Source of the DNA: Streptomyces sp. SAJ15
GTDB lineage: Bacteria > Actinomycetota > Actinomycetes > Streptomycetales > Streptomycetaceae
Length of the DNA stretch: 64,000 bases
Direction of reading: 5' to 3'
Assembly: GCF_007595705.1 (NCBI RefSeq)
Contig: NZ_NISY01000006.1
Span: forward strand, 186,001 to 250,000
Position numbers and translations under genes: made by a program. Below the pieces are notes generated by a model. It was not told the DNA's origin. It was given only the letters and a program-made list of their open reading frames with translations, and did not search any database. Position 1 is the stretch's first letter, and every line of letters starts with the position of its first letter. Below are positions 50,899-59,657 of this stretch, piece after piece.

Positions 50899-51381
50899 AT
50901 GAGTGCAGAGATCGGGTACGAGTGTGGCGACGCGACCAGACCGCCGGGGCCGGGACCCAAGATCATCGCTCACGTGTGCAACGATGCCGGGCGGTGGGGC
51001 GCGGGCTTCGTGGTGGCGGTCTCCCGTAGATGGCCGCAGCCTGAGGCGGCCTACCGAGAGTGGTACTGCGGCCGCCAGAGCAACGATTTCGCCTTGGGCG
51101 CCGTACAGCTCGTTCAGACCCAGGACGATGTGTGGGTAGCCAACATGATCGGCCAACACGGCATCCGCAGCCGCACCAGGACCGAGGTGCCCGTGCGGTA
51201 CGAGGCCATCGATCAAGCCCTGGAAAGCCTGTCGAATCACGCGTCGGCCCTGGCGGCCTCAGTCCACATGCCCAGAATCGGATGCGGACTTGCCGGCGGA
51301 CGGTGGGAGAGGATCGAACCGCTCATCGCCCACCACCTGACGGCGCAGGGCATCTCCGTGACTGTTTACGATCGTCCGTAG
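50899..51381 (+). CDS. macro-domain protein (ADP-ribose-binding, Poa1p/TARG1-like)
   Basis: The 160-residue single macro domain begins with YECGDATRPPGPGPKIIAHVCNDAG (ADP-ribose site, near residue 6; by position), then RWGAGFVVAVSRRWPQPEAAY, and the C-terminal MPRIGCGLAGGRWERIEPLI loop. The CNDxGxWGxGF pattern is that of macro domains that hydrolyse ADP-ribose 1''-phosphate or remove ADP-ribose. No sirtuin or toxin partner (DarT) is adjacent. It is orphaned in a decayed region. Confidence 0.82.
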   Translation: MSAEIGYECGDATRPPGPGPKIIAHVCNDAGRWGAGFVVAVSRRWPQPEAAYREWYCGRQSNDFALGAVQLVQTQDDVWVANMIGQHGIRSRTRTEVPVRYEAIDQALESLSNHASALAASVHMPRIGCGLAGGRWERIEPLIAHHLTAQGISVTVYDRP

Positions 51382-51471
51382 TCGCCCGACGTCCTGAGCG
51401 ACATCTGCGGCCGGTTGGCAAGGACTGCCTTTTTGCCTTCGGCGCAACCTTCTTCGGGGTTCGCTGGTGGG

Positions 51472-51948
51472 CTATTCCATGACCGCTCGGGCCGCGTCGA
51501 GGAACGCCAGCCGGTTCTCCTCCAGGTAGTCCCGTACGCTCTCGCCGTCAGGAAGACCTTCCCACACCGTCCGGTTGAGGTCGAGGAAGTACGCACGTGC
51601 CGCGTCATGCACGGGCAGGGGGAACTGGATGCGGATGAGCCGCTCGGCGACCCACAGCCTGTTCATGACGTCCTGGGTCTTGAGGTACCAGGGGTGGGTG
51701 TCGTCGAACTCGGAAGGCCGGCTGAACGCGGAGCGTTCGGCCTCGGCCCCCACCTCGACGAATCGCTCCAGCAGCGCCAGCCGTTCCGCGCGCCGAGCCT
51801 CCGACAGGGTGTTCTGCTGCCGTTGCTGTTCAGCGCGTTCCGCTGACAGTTGAGTCCTGTGCTGAACGAGGTAGGACAACACGCCTCCAAGGACAACGCC
51901 GCCCAACGATATGAGTGACACCCAGACCTGACCTGACACGGTGGTCAT
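51472..51948 (-). CDS. small membrane-anchored coiled-coil hypothetical protein
   Basis: The 158-residue protein has one N-terminal membrane helix (VWVSLISLGGVVLGGVLSYLV, residues 8-28; by position) followed by a coiled coil (residues about 30-65, rich in Q, R, E) and a helical C-terminal part with WYLKTQDVMNRLWVAERLI. It resembles widespread actinomycete hypotheticals with this layout; role unknown. Confidence 0.7.
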   Translation of the reverse strand: MTTVSGQVWVSLISLGGVVLGGVLSYLVQHRTQLSAERAEQQRQQNTLSEARRAERLALLERFVEVGAEAERSAFSRPSEFDDTHPWYLKTQDVMNRLWVAERLIRIQFPLPVHDAARAYFLDLNRTVWEGLPDGESVRDYLEENRLAFLDAARAVME

Positions 51949-52184
51949 CGTTCCATGCCGTCGATCCTTGAGACGATCTCGCTGTGGCCGGCGTGATCAC
52001 GGCGTCCGAGCCGCGGAGCGGCCGAACTGGGTGCGGATGGGCCCGCTCCGCGACCACAGCTTGGCTGGATCCGAGCAAGAAGCCTCCGCCGTGGCCGACA
52101 GCTTTGGAGGACGGCGCCTGGATCTGATGACTACATGACCTGGGACGACGCGTCCGCTGAAAGATCCCGCGAAGGTGACTGAGC

Positions 52185-52673
52185 CTACGTGAGTTCCTTC
52201 CGCATCAACGTGCACATCGTTTCGTAGCAGCGCAACGATCCATCAGGCGCTTGCTCGTCCCAGGAGTCCGGCTGACGGTCGTACGCGACATATCCCAGTC
52301 GTTCGTATAGTGCACGTGCCCGGGGGTTGCTTTCCTCCACACCCAGCTCGGCCCGCCGCAGACCGCGGTTCCTGATCCTCAGTTCTGCGGCTTCGACGAG
52401 GAACGTGCCGATCCCGCACGACTGCAATGCGGGGTGGACTGCCAGCTGCCACAAAGTGCCGACGCCCTTCTTGACCTGGTAGTCGACGCCGCCCTTCGCC
52501 ACCGGGATGTCCGTTGCAGGGCAGACCGCGAGGTAGTCGACCTCGCCGAGCCGGGCACGTGCCAACTGCTTGGCGACGTTGGCCAGGTGGCGGTCAGACC
52601 CCGCCCACCCGCACGACGCCAGGTCCGCGTGCACCAAATCACGGGCTGACAGCTTCAACACAACGTTGATCAT
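52185..52673 (-). CDS. GNAT-family N-acetyltransferase
   Basis: The 162-residue protein has the GNAT acetyl-CoA site WQLAVHPALQSCGIGTFLVEAAE (motif A, near residue 75, by position; the usual Q/RxxGxG/A is Q-S-C-G-I-G) and LGVEESNPRARALYERLGYVAY (motif B). Substrate unknown. ATG 52673 was chosen because GGAGG lies 8 nt upstream; the longer frame from 52742 has none. Confidence 0.85.
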   Translation of the reverse strand: MINVVLKLSARDLVHADLASCGWAGSDRHLANVAKQLARARLGEVDYLAVCPATDIPVAKGGVDYQVKKGVGTLWQLAVHPALQSCGIGTFLVEAAELRIRNRGLRRAELGVEESNPRARALYERLGYVAYDRQPDSWDEQAPDGSLRCYETMCTLMRKELT

Positions 52674-52799
52674 CTTCAGTACCTCCGGCGAGCCAGCATC
52701 CATGCCGATCACGCAGGGCGCAAAGCCGTTTCCTCTGCCCACACTCCTGGCTCACGGGCCATCGCTGCCCAAGCAATTGGCACTGCGGCAGCGCAAGCG

Positions 52800-52965
52800 A
52801 GTCCGCAAAGGAGGCTGTGCTGATCGTGGACGGCACCCTGGTTCCAACCCGGTGACCATACGGTGGCCGAGCAGTCGAAAAGCTACTGGTACTCCACCAA
52901 CCACCAGGTCGTCATCGACGCCGACACCCGGCGCGTCGTGGCCGTCGGCCGGCCCGCCGGCGCTT
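52800..52965 (+). pseudogene. IS5-type transposase remnant (frameshifted)
   Basis: Translation gives VLIVDGTLVPTR up to a stop; after skipping one base (T53 of 52853) the next frame continues DHTVAEQSKSYWYSTNHQVV and IDADTRRVVAVGRP, the DDE_Tnp_4 / IS5 consensus. A single-base insertion and loss of both ends make it a dead fragment. No inverted repeats or target-site duplication were found. The flanking 52674-52799 and 52966-53201 show no gene. Confidence 0.75.
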
Positions 52966-53201
52966 CGCACCGGCGCGCAGGGCCCGCTTCTTGGCCTGGA
53001 CGCGAGCTTGGCGTGGTGGCGTTCGTGCCATAACGGACCGATCTCCGAGACGGGTTCAGCGATCACATCGCCCGACAGGGCGGTGATCATTCGGTCGCTG
53101 GCGATGGCTGTACGAGTCGAGTTCCCCACCACACGACCATGATCGGTGATCGGGAAGTCGACGCCGCACCGCCAACCGGGCACGAGCGCGTCAGGTACGA
53201 A

Positions 53202-53495
53202 TCACTCCGGACATATCCGGCTGCAAAGGCCGTCGTCGTCGTTCGGCCACTCGCAGCAGGCGTGGTGAGCACGCGCGACCTTGTCGCGATCGAGGAACTC
53301 CGTGATGATGCGACCGTCCTCAATGCGCGTGACCCCTACCTGCTTTTTAAAGTCGATCTTCAGTATCTCGAGCTCCAACCTTCTACATTTCACCGCATAC
53401 CTGTCGGCAGCCTCAGGGTACTTGGCGAACAGTCTGTCCACTTCTTCGAAGAAGTCAGGGTCGCGCTGCGGTCCACAGGCGGGCTTGGTGTCCAT
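53202..53495 (-). CDS. small hypothetical protein of 97 residues
   Basis: The protein reads MDTKPACGPQRDPDFFEEVD onward, with a helical, charged body (EAADRYAVKCRRLELEILKID) and two C-terminal Cys pairs (HACCEW, LCSRICPE). GGGAGCGAG precedes ATG 53495. The family is unknown; the Cys pairs could bind metal. Confidence 0.6.
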   Translation of the reverse strand: MDTKPACGPQRDPDFFEEVDRLFAKYPEAADRYAVKCRRLELEILKIDFKKQVGVTRIEDGRIITEFLDRDKVARAHHACCEWPNDDDGLCSRICPE

Positions 53496-53658
53496 GGTTC
53501 TCGCTCCCGCGTCGAGTGCTTGAGGGCCCCGGATTTCATGGTCCCTCAGCCTTGAGCCCGGTGCCACCGAGCCCAGGAACCTCCCCGTTCAACCATCCAT
53601 GGCCCGCGCACGATCTACCGCGGGGCTGGGGGAGAGGCGAGTTCTCGGAGCCGGATCG

Positions 53659-53739
53659 GCCGCGACGTTGATCCGGGGCCTGCACGCGGGCGGCCTGGCC
53701 TGGTACCGCAACCCGTTATACGTCACGGACAGCGAGTAG
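53659..53739 (+). pseudogene. fragment resembling a secreted beta-propeller-type protein
   Basis: Plus-strand text LIRGLHAGGLAWYRNPLYVT then DSE and stop. H-A-G-G-L-A-W-Y-x-N-x-L-Y-V-x-D is a pattern of repeated-propeller proteins. It is only about 25 residues. The rest of 53496-53822 shows no gene. Confidence 0.25.
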
Positions 53740-53822
53740 AGCTGCTCCCTCGGGTGCGGCCCCGCTCCGTTCGACAGACATGGTGCGCCGCCGGAGAATC
53801 GGATTACGTGTGAGGAGGGGCC

Positions 53823-54914
53823 ATGAGCATCCGCATAGCCACTTTCAACTGCGAAAACCTCTTCCGGAGGCCCATCGTCTTCGGTATCGGAAACGACCCT
53901 GTACGCGACGCCGTGCTCGAGGACTACAGGAAACTTGTCGACATCCTCGATCATGACACGTATACGGCCAACGACAAGACAAAGATCATCGAGCTTCTCA
54001 AGAAGCACAGCGTCGACGTCTCCCAAGACATCTCCACCCAGACGATCCTGGTGAACGAGCCGCGTGGACGGGCCCGACTACTCAAGGGCGAGGGCCGGAA
54101 CATCGAGGTCAGGGCCGAGGTCACGGGACGGTCCGCCTGGGTCGGCTGGGCCGAACTGGTCAAGGACGACCTCAGCTGGGACGCCGTCAAGAACACCGCC
54201 AAGGTGATCGCCGAGGTGAACGCCGACATACTGCTGACGGTTGAAGTCGAGGACCGGCTCACTCTGCACCGCTTCAACAAACAGGTGCTGGCAGGCCAGT
54301 TCGATACGGAACCGTATCCATTCAACCTGCTGATCGACGGCAACGACATTCGCGGCATCGACGTGGGGCTGTTCAGCCGACATCCGATCACCTCCGTACG
54401 CTCGCACATCTTCGACAAGAAGGATTCCCGGGACATCTTCAGCCGGGACTGCCCGGAATTCGAGATCGACATCGATGGCGAACCGCTCTGGCTCCTCGGA
54501 AACCACTTCAAGAGCAAGCGCGGCGGCGGAGGTGGCGACAAGCGCAAGCTCCAGGGCGAGCGTGTCGCCCAGCTCTACCAGGCCGCGCTCGATCGCTCGG
54601 CCCATGTCGTAGTAGCCGGGGACCTCAACGACACCCCGGGCAGCCCGCCGCTCACGTTCCTCGAGGCCACCAGCCTCAAGGAAGCGATGAACCACGACAG
54701 TTACGAGGGACCGCCCGGCACCCATGGGAAGTGCACGAACCTCAACGACAAGATCGACTACCTGATGTTCTCGCCGGAGCTGTTCGCCAGGGTAGACAAG
54801 GTCGAGGTGGAGCGGCGTGGGATCTTCGAGTTCGGTACCCCGTTCGACACCGTGACCGGACCCGGCGACCAGGCTTCCGACCACGCTGCCATCGTCGCCG
54901 AACTCGACCTGTGA
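53823..54914 (+). CDS. endonuclease/exonuclease/phosphatase-fold protein
   Basis: The 363-residue protein starts IRIATFNCENLF (metal-binding Asn and Glu), has DILLTVEVEDR (near residue 137), GIDVGLFSRHPI, GNHFKSKRGG (near residue 226), VVVAGDLNDTPGS (near residue 262) and the final SDHAAIVAEL. All the metal and catalytic residues of the DNase I-like superfamily are there. A second Gly run (GGGGG) sits in a loop. It could be a nuclease or a phosphodiesterase; no signal peptide. GAGGAGG precedes the ATG. Confidence 0.9.
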   Translation: MSIRIATFNCENLFRRPIVFGIGNDPVRDAVLEDYRKLVDILDHDTYTANDKTKIIELLKKHSVDVSQDISTQTILVNEPRGRARLLKGEGRNIEVRAEVTGRSAWVGWAELVKDDLSWDAVKNTAKVIAEVNADILLTVEVEDRLTLHRFNKQVLAGQFDTEPYPFNLLIDGNDIRGIDVGLFSRHPITSVRSHIFDKKDSRDIFSRDCPEFEIDIDGEPLWLLGNHFKSKRGGGGGDKRKLQGERVAQLYQAALDRSAHVVVAGDLNDTPGSPPLTFLEATSLKEAMNHDSYEGPPGTHGKCTNLNDKIDYLMFSPELFARVDKVEVERRGIFEFGTPFDTVTGPGDQASDHAAIVAELDL

Positions 54915-55317
54915 AGGCAGCCCGGCGGCACGGCCAGCCCCCGGGTGAGTTCGCCGTGCAGCGCCCGCCAAGCGGGCGAGTTGCGGCGGCGGGCGTTGCG
55001 GACCTGAGGGTACAGCTCGCGAGCCGATTCCCTGGATGAGGCCCTCCTCCCGGTGTCCTCCTCCAGGCACTGCCGGGCGCGGGCCAAGAAGAGCCCCTAC
55101 TCACTGGCCGTCGACTTCAGCGCCCCGAGCTCGCACAGCCGGATCATTGGTCGGTGAACACACCGGATTCACTTCTCGCCGGAGTGGGGAGCGGTTCGTG
55201 ATGAGGGTGCTCGAGGGCGTGGGCCACTGGCAAAGCCAGGCACGTGCTCCCGTCGACGTCGCGGTCCCCCTGGGGCGACCGCGTGCCGGCGGGGCACGTG
55301 CCTGCCGTGCCCTGCGG
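54915..55317. other. convergent intergenic region, no gene
   Basis: 403 bp between the converging nuclease-fold and PepSY genes. A weak 7-bp hairpin (GGGCACG-tgcctgc-CGTGCCC) near 55291 may end the PepSY gene; nothing else is seen. Confidence 0.4.
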
Positions 55318-56781
55318 CTACCTGGTGCGCAGTCGCTTGACCAGTCCGGCGCCGAGGTCGGCCAGCAGGAAGCCGGCCAGGGTGATACCGAGTACGGGAA
55401 GCGCCCAGCCGAGGGCGGCCACGGCCGGAACGCCGAGGATCAGCACCGGCAGCGGGATGCGGCGCCAGGCGCCGCGGGCGGGAGCCTTGCCGAAGGGCGC
55501 CGAACGGTCCGCGCGAGTGGGGCGGCGCTGCCACCACATGCGGTAGCCCCAGAAGGTGATCAGCATGAGGCCGATCGCGATGGCCGCGAGGACGATCTGG
55601 TTGAGGATGCCGAAGAGGGCGCCCATGTGTCCTTGGACGCCGAGCTTGGTGAGCTTGGCGGGCAGCGGGTGGTCCGCCCATCGGGTGTGCGCGGTGACCT
55701 CGCCCCTGGCCGTGTCGACCGCGACGCGGTCGTAGTGGACGGGCCAGACGTTGTCCTTCTGCGCGACCGTCCATGCGCTGGACGGGTCGGCGGGCGGGGT
55801 GACCTCGACGGTTCCGCCGAGCCCGGCCTGCCGGGCGACCTTGAGGGCCGCGTCGAAGTCCGAGGGGACGGCGTCGGCCTGCTTCTCGGTGTGAGCCGCA
55901 CCGTGGCCGGCGTGGCCGGCGTGGCCGGCGTGCGCGTCGTCGGCGGGAGGGGGCCCGCCGGGCAGTCGGGTATCGAGCTCCGGGGCGTGGCCCTGGACCG
56001 CGTCGAGGGCCTGGCCGAACCGCTCACCGGCGTACTTCGACCACGTCAGACCGGTGGCGCTGAGGAAGAGCAGGCCCAGTGCGAGCCAGAGGCCGGTGGC
56101 GGCATGCCAGCCGCGGGTGCGCCGCACGCCGCGTGCCGACCGGTCGGGTAGCAGCACCCCTCGCAGGGAGCGGGCCCGCTGGCCGCGGCCGCGGCCGAGC
56201 CACAGGACGAGTCCGCCGGCTACGACCACCCACAACCAGCTTGCCGCGACCTCCGAGTACAGCCGCCCCGTCTCCCCGAGGTGGAGGTTGCGGTGCAGGT
56301 CGTCGAGCCATGTCCGCAGAGGTGTCGAGCCCCACCAGGTGGTGAGCTCGCCTCGGACGTCGGCGGTGTAGGGGTCGACGAAGACGGTGCGCTGCTTGTC
56401 GCCCAGTCCGGGGACCGACAGCACCACACGGGTGGTGTCCTCGGGCTCCGACGGGGTGACGACGGAGGCCAGGGTGCCCTCGGGGTGAGCCTCGCGGGCG
56501 GCGGCGATCTGCTCGGCCAGCGGCCGCGGCGCCTGGCCGACCGTCTCGACGGTCAGTTTGTCGCCGTAGAGAAGCTGGTCGAGCTGTGGCGTGAGGGTGT
56601 AGAGCAGGCCGGTGAAGGCGGCCACGAAGAGGAAGGGGGCGACGAACACCCCGGCGTAGAAGTGCAGGCGGACCAGCAGGGCGCGTACGCCCTGCCAGGA
56701 ACGTCCGGCGGCGGGGTCCGGCCCACCGGACGGCAGGTCATGGTGCGGTCTTCGTGTGCTTCGGTCAGTGGTTGTGGACAT
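55318..56781 (-). CDS. PepSY-associated membrane protein with His-rich loop
   Basis: The 487-residue protein has four main hydrophobic segments (near residues 38-62, 180-200, 230-250 and 385-410, with another pair at the end) and two PepSY-like regions, including RLHFYAGVFVAPFLFVAAFT and DDLHRNLHLGETGRLYSEVA. A loop near residues 290-305 reads HAGHAGHAGHGAAH, a likely metal-binding run. Family members (PiuB-like) are linked to iron or copper uptake and reduction. The next gene upstream, 114 bp away, is also a His-rich membrane protein. Confidence 0.85.
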   Translation of the reverse strand: MSTTTDRSTRRPHHDLPSGGPDPAAGRSWQGVRALLVRLHFYAGVFVAPFLFVAAFTGLLYTLTPQLDQLLYGDKLTVETVGQAPRPLAEQIAAAREAHPEGTLASVVTPSEPEDTTRVVLSVPGLGDKQRTVFVDPYTADVRGELTTWWGSTPLRTWLDDLHRNLHLGETGRLYSEVAASWLWVVVAGGLVLWLGRGRGQRARSLRGVLLPDRSARGVRRTRGWHAATGLWLALGLLFLSATGLTWSKYAGERFGQALDAVQGHAPELDTRLPGGPPPADDAHAGHAGHAGHGAAHTEKQADAVPSDFDAALKVARQAGLGGTVEVTPPADPSSAWTVAQKDNVWPVHYDRVAVDTARGEVTAHTRWADHPLPAKLTKLGVQGHMGALFGILNQIVLAAIAIGLMLITFWGYRMWWQRRPTRADRSAPFGKAPARGAWRRIPLPVLILGVPAVAALGWALPVLGITLAGFLLADLGAGLVKRLRTR

Positions 56782-56895
56782 GCGTGGTGATCCTCACGTG
56801 CTGCGCGCCGCGACAGCGACGCGTGCTGCGATGACAGGAGGGTGTGAGCCCGCCCCTGCGGGGCGGGGTGTCGTGATCGCGGGGTGAACGGGCGA

Positions 56896-57627
56896 TCAGA
56901 CCGTCATCGGCACGGGAGGCCCGCGCAGCGGCAGGCTGCGGACCAGCAGCACACCGAACGGCGGAAAAAGGTCGCGAGCAGCGAGCGGCGACCGTGGAGG
57001 TGCGGGTACCACCGCCACCTCGGGGTCGACGCGGCGGAGGCCGGAGAACAGCAGGGACACCAGGCGGCGCAGTACGCGTTCGCCGTAGACCAGGCACACG
57101 GCGGTCCCGAGGGTGGCCAGCGCGTGGGCCGCGGTCATCGCGGCGGGCATCGAGTGCGCGGCGGCCCCGGCGGTCTCGACACCACGACCGGTCGCGTTCG
57201 CCAGTCCCGGACGGCCGAGGTCCGGCGGCGCGAGCCAGTCGAGCTGCCCGGACGGACGGTGGGCAGGCGCCAGGCGCGCCGAGGTGTGATGCGGACCTGA
57301 CGGGCCGGCCCCGCCCGGTCCATGTGGTCCGCCGTGGGCGACATGCCCGCCGAGGCGGGCGGACGACAGGAAGTGCAACGCGAGGTGCAGCGCGAACTGC
57401 GCCCCGCCGACCAGCAGCACACTGACGTCGAACCGTGGCCGCCGCACGCCGAAGGCCGCCGTCCCGACCACGGTCAGCACGGCGAGAACGACCAGCAGCG
57501 CGCCGACGCCGGGAAGGTGCCCGCCGGCCGCTCCGTGCCCCGCCATGGCGAGCAACAGGCAGACGCAGGCACAGAGCAGGCCCCTACGGGCCCGGCTCAG
57601 CCAGCTTCCCGGTTCACGCACCGGCAT
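56896..57627 (-). CDS. His-rich membrane protein, possibly metal-linked
   Basis: The 243-residue protein has four or five hydrophobic segments (residues about 16-35, 40-60, 66-88, 160-180) and a periplasm-like loop with HVAHGGPHGPGG and PHHTSARLAPAHRP, rich in His and Pro. The C-terminal tail is basic and then hydrophobic. No family was named. Its position before the PepSY gene on the same strand suggests shared metal work, but this is inference. Confidence 0.65.
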   Translation of the reverse strand: MPVREPGSWLSRARRGLLCACVCLLLAMAGHGAAGGHLPGVGALLVVLAVLTVVGTAAFGVRRPRFDVSVLLVGGAQFALHLALHFLSSARLGGHVAHGGPHGPGGAGPSGPHHTSARLAPAHRPSGQLDWLAPPDLGRPGLANATGRGVETAGAAAHSMPAAMTAAHALATLGTAVCLVYGERVLRRLVSLLFSGLRRVDPEVAVVPAPPRSPLAARDLFPPFGVLLVRSLPLRGPPVPMTV

Positions 57628-57973
57628 AACGTACAGTCGAATTCCAGCCACTTCTGAAACCGGCCACCCGACACGCCGCAGGCTGGCAGATGCGCCATCT
57701 CGCCCTGTGCGCACAGTTGTTGAGCGGTTGCCGCATCGGCCGCGATGTGAAGATCATGTCACTGCGGCACTGATCGAGTGTCTGAAATCACGCCGGGATG
57801 AGCATCCTTTATTTCGGTGCATCAGTGGATGTTCCAGGGCGACCGGGGCGCTGTCGATCCGCCGAACGTCCAGACCGCCGCCACCGCGAACATATCCGCG
57901 GGACAGCCAGGGGCAGGCATGGTCCGAGCGTCCGGCCGAGCCTCGCCGCTCGACCAGCGGGGATGATGGTGCG
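57628..57973. other. divergent intergenic region, no gene
   Basis: 346 bp between divergent genes that should hold both promoters. No clear palindrome or small gene was recognised. Confidence 0.4.
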
Positions 57974-58450
57974 GTGATATCCCTGGACAGACGTCTCATA
58001 GGAAGCTGGTTCGGCCCCGTCGTCAACGTGATGGAGTCGACCGACATCGTGTTCCTGGCCAATGGGTGGGGCTGGAGCAGGCTGGACAGTGTCAGCGGAA
58101 TGCTGGCCGTCTCCCGGTTCCGCTGGTCCTGCCCGTCCGTAGGAGTACTGCGGCTTCGCTACACCTGGCTGATCAGCGGGCAGGCCGACGCACGTGACGT
58201 ATTCAAGACCGTCGACCATAACGAGTCGACAGACGAGATCATCGAGACCGGTTACCGGATCACCCGTCAGCCGCCTCCGTTCTCGGAGGAGATGGAGACG
58301 GCTCTCCTGGTGGACCAGCTGATCGACTACGAGGACACCTTTTATCGCGGACAGGGGACCCTCACCGCTGACGACGACCCTTCGGCCGTGTTGGTCCCCT
58401 ACCCGCCCTCGCCCCGCCCCGGACCTCTTGGCCCCAGGCGTGTCTCATAG
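57974..58450 (+). CDS. hypothetical protein of 158 residues
   Basis: From GTG 57974 the protein reads ISLDRRLIGSWFGPVVNVME, with ESTDIVFLANGWGWSRLDSV and FRWSCPSVGVLRLRYTWLIS, a beta-rich pattern suggesting a lipocalin-like or small beta-barrel fold. The C terminus is Pro-rich. The frame is open further upstream but becomes Arg-rich there. The family was not recognised. Confidence 0.6.
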   Translation: MISLDRRLIGSWFGPVVNVMESTDIVFLANGWGWSRLDSVSGMLAVSRFRWSCPSVGVLRLRYTWLISGQADARDVFKTVDHNESTDEIIETGYRITRQPPPFSEEMETALLVDQLIDYEDTFYRGQGTLTADDDPSAVLVPYPPSPRPGPLGPRRVS

Positions 58451-58462
58451 GAGAGACGTCGA

Positions 58463-58690
58463 TCACGTCGCGGATCTGGTCGGGGTGGTGCACGACGGGC
58501 GGGTCGCTGGTGGTCCAGGGCGGGACGGACTGAGGTGTTCGGGCAGGACGGCCGCGCTGCCGTATCCGACCCTGCGGGCTATCTCCTCGACGGCAGGTCC
58601 GTTGTCTCCAGGGGCTGCTCCTCGGCGCTGCTCAGCCGTAGGTCGCGCAGCCAGGCGGCGGGGTGGTGCCGGTGGCGGCATGACCGCAAG
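58463..58690 (-). pseudogene. AraC/GlxA-type regulator remnant with several frameshifts
   Basis: Pieces of the C-terminal AraC HTH lie in successive frames: HAATGTTP, then AAWLRDLRLSSAEEQ with ETTDLP, then VEEIARRVGYGSAAVLPEHL. In order they spell the usual ...HxATGTTPxxWLxxLRLxxAxELLETTDLxVEEIARRxGYGSAAVLxxHF. Two shifts and no N-terminal domain mark it as dead. The remaining 58691-58963 has no gene. Confidence 0.7.
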
Positions 58691-58963
58691 GCGATCTACG
58701 AGGCCGACCAGCGGACCGACCGGGACGCCGAGAGGTATGAGTGCACCCCGTCGCTGCGGCCGATCCGCACCCCAGGGCGCAGTCCCGAAGACAGCACACT
58801 GCTGGCGGGTACGGACGCCGGCGTGGTGGCCTCGTGGGGGACCTGTGGTGGCGACCGGACGGCCCGGTGGGTGATCCGGTGACGATCGGGTGACCCCGAC
58901 CCGGAGGGGAGACCCGCTGCGCCGCCTGGTCGGCGGGTCCAGGAGGGCGAACAAGCGACATGT

Positions 58964-59001
58964 GTAGACACTGTCTACTCGCATCTGGTAGACAGTGTCT
59001 A
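58964..59001. promoter_or_regulatory. double TetR operator overlapping the start of the next gene
   Basis: Two palindromes with the same core: GTAGACA-C-TGTCTAC (58964-58978) and TAGACA-G-TGTCTA (58989-59001), centres 24 bp apart. The second includes the first base of the TetR start codon. Confidence 0.8.
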
Positions 59002-59657
59002 TGGAGACTGAGAGTTCCTTGCGGGAACGGTTGATCGACGTCGGCGTGGAGCTCGTGCTGACTGAGGGTTCCGCGTCCCTGGGGCTGCGCGAGATCGCCC
59101 GCAGGGCCGGGGTGTCGCACGGGGCGCCTCGCCGGCACTTCCCGACACACCACGCCCTGCTGTCGGCGATCGCCCGTCGCGGCTTCGAGGACCTCGTGGC
59201 CCGGGTCGGTGCCGCGCTCGCTGACGCGACGTCGCCGCGGGCACAGTTGCGGGCCGTCGCGCGGGTGTACGTCGGGTACGCGCTGGAGCGCCGCGGCATG
59301 TTCGAGCTGATGTTCCGGCACGAACTGCTCGACAGTGAGCAGCACGCGTCGGGCGAGCGACGGCTGCGGGAGTCGACGATCCCGCTGTTCGAGCGCATCG
59401 TCGCCCTCGTCGCCCGGTGCGGGGCGGACGGGGACACCACACAGCGGCGACCCGGCGGGCCGGACGCGACCCCGCCGCCGGCCGTGACGGCTGCCGCCCT
59501 GTGGTCCAACCTGCACGGCGTCGCCCAACTGTGGGCATGGGGCAGCCTGCAGCTCGCCCTCGACGCCACACAGTCGGACGGTACGCTTCGCGGCGACCCA
59601 CTCGATCGCATCGTCGCGGCGGTTCTGGACGCCCACCTGGGCCCGGTGAACCCGTGA
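59001..59657 (+). CDS. TetR-family regulator, possibly leaderless
   Basis: The 218-residue protein has an HTH at residues about 10-50 (LIDVGVELVLTEGSASLGLR, IARRAGVSHGAPRRHFP) and a C-terminal WHG-type domain with AAALWSNLHGVAQLWAWGSL. ATG 59001 begins inside the second operator with no Shine-Dalgarno sequence, so a leaderless transcript is possible; a GTG at 58995 is the alternative. Autorepression is strongly suggested. Targets are unknown. Confidence 0.87.
   Translation: METESSLRERLIDVGVELVLTEGSASLGLREIARRAGVSHGAPRRHFPTHHALLSAIARRGFEDLVARVGAALADATSPRAQLRAVARVYVGYALERRGMFELMFRHELLDSEQHASGERRLRESTIPLFERIVALVARCGADGDTTQRRPGGPDATPPPAVTAAALWSNLHGVAQLWAWGSLQLALDATQSDGTLRGDPLDRIVAAVLDAHLGPVNP

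Noticed and set aside
49933..51240. 435-residue minus-strand frame
   Set aside because: Its upstream part is the shadow of the macro-domain gene; only the last 98 codons look like possible coding sequence.
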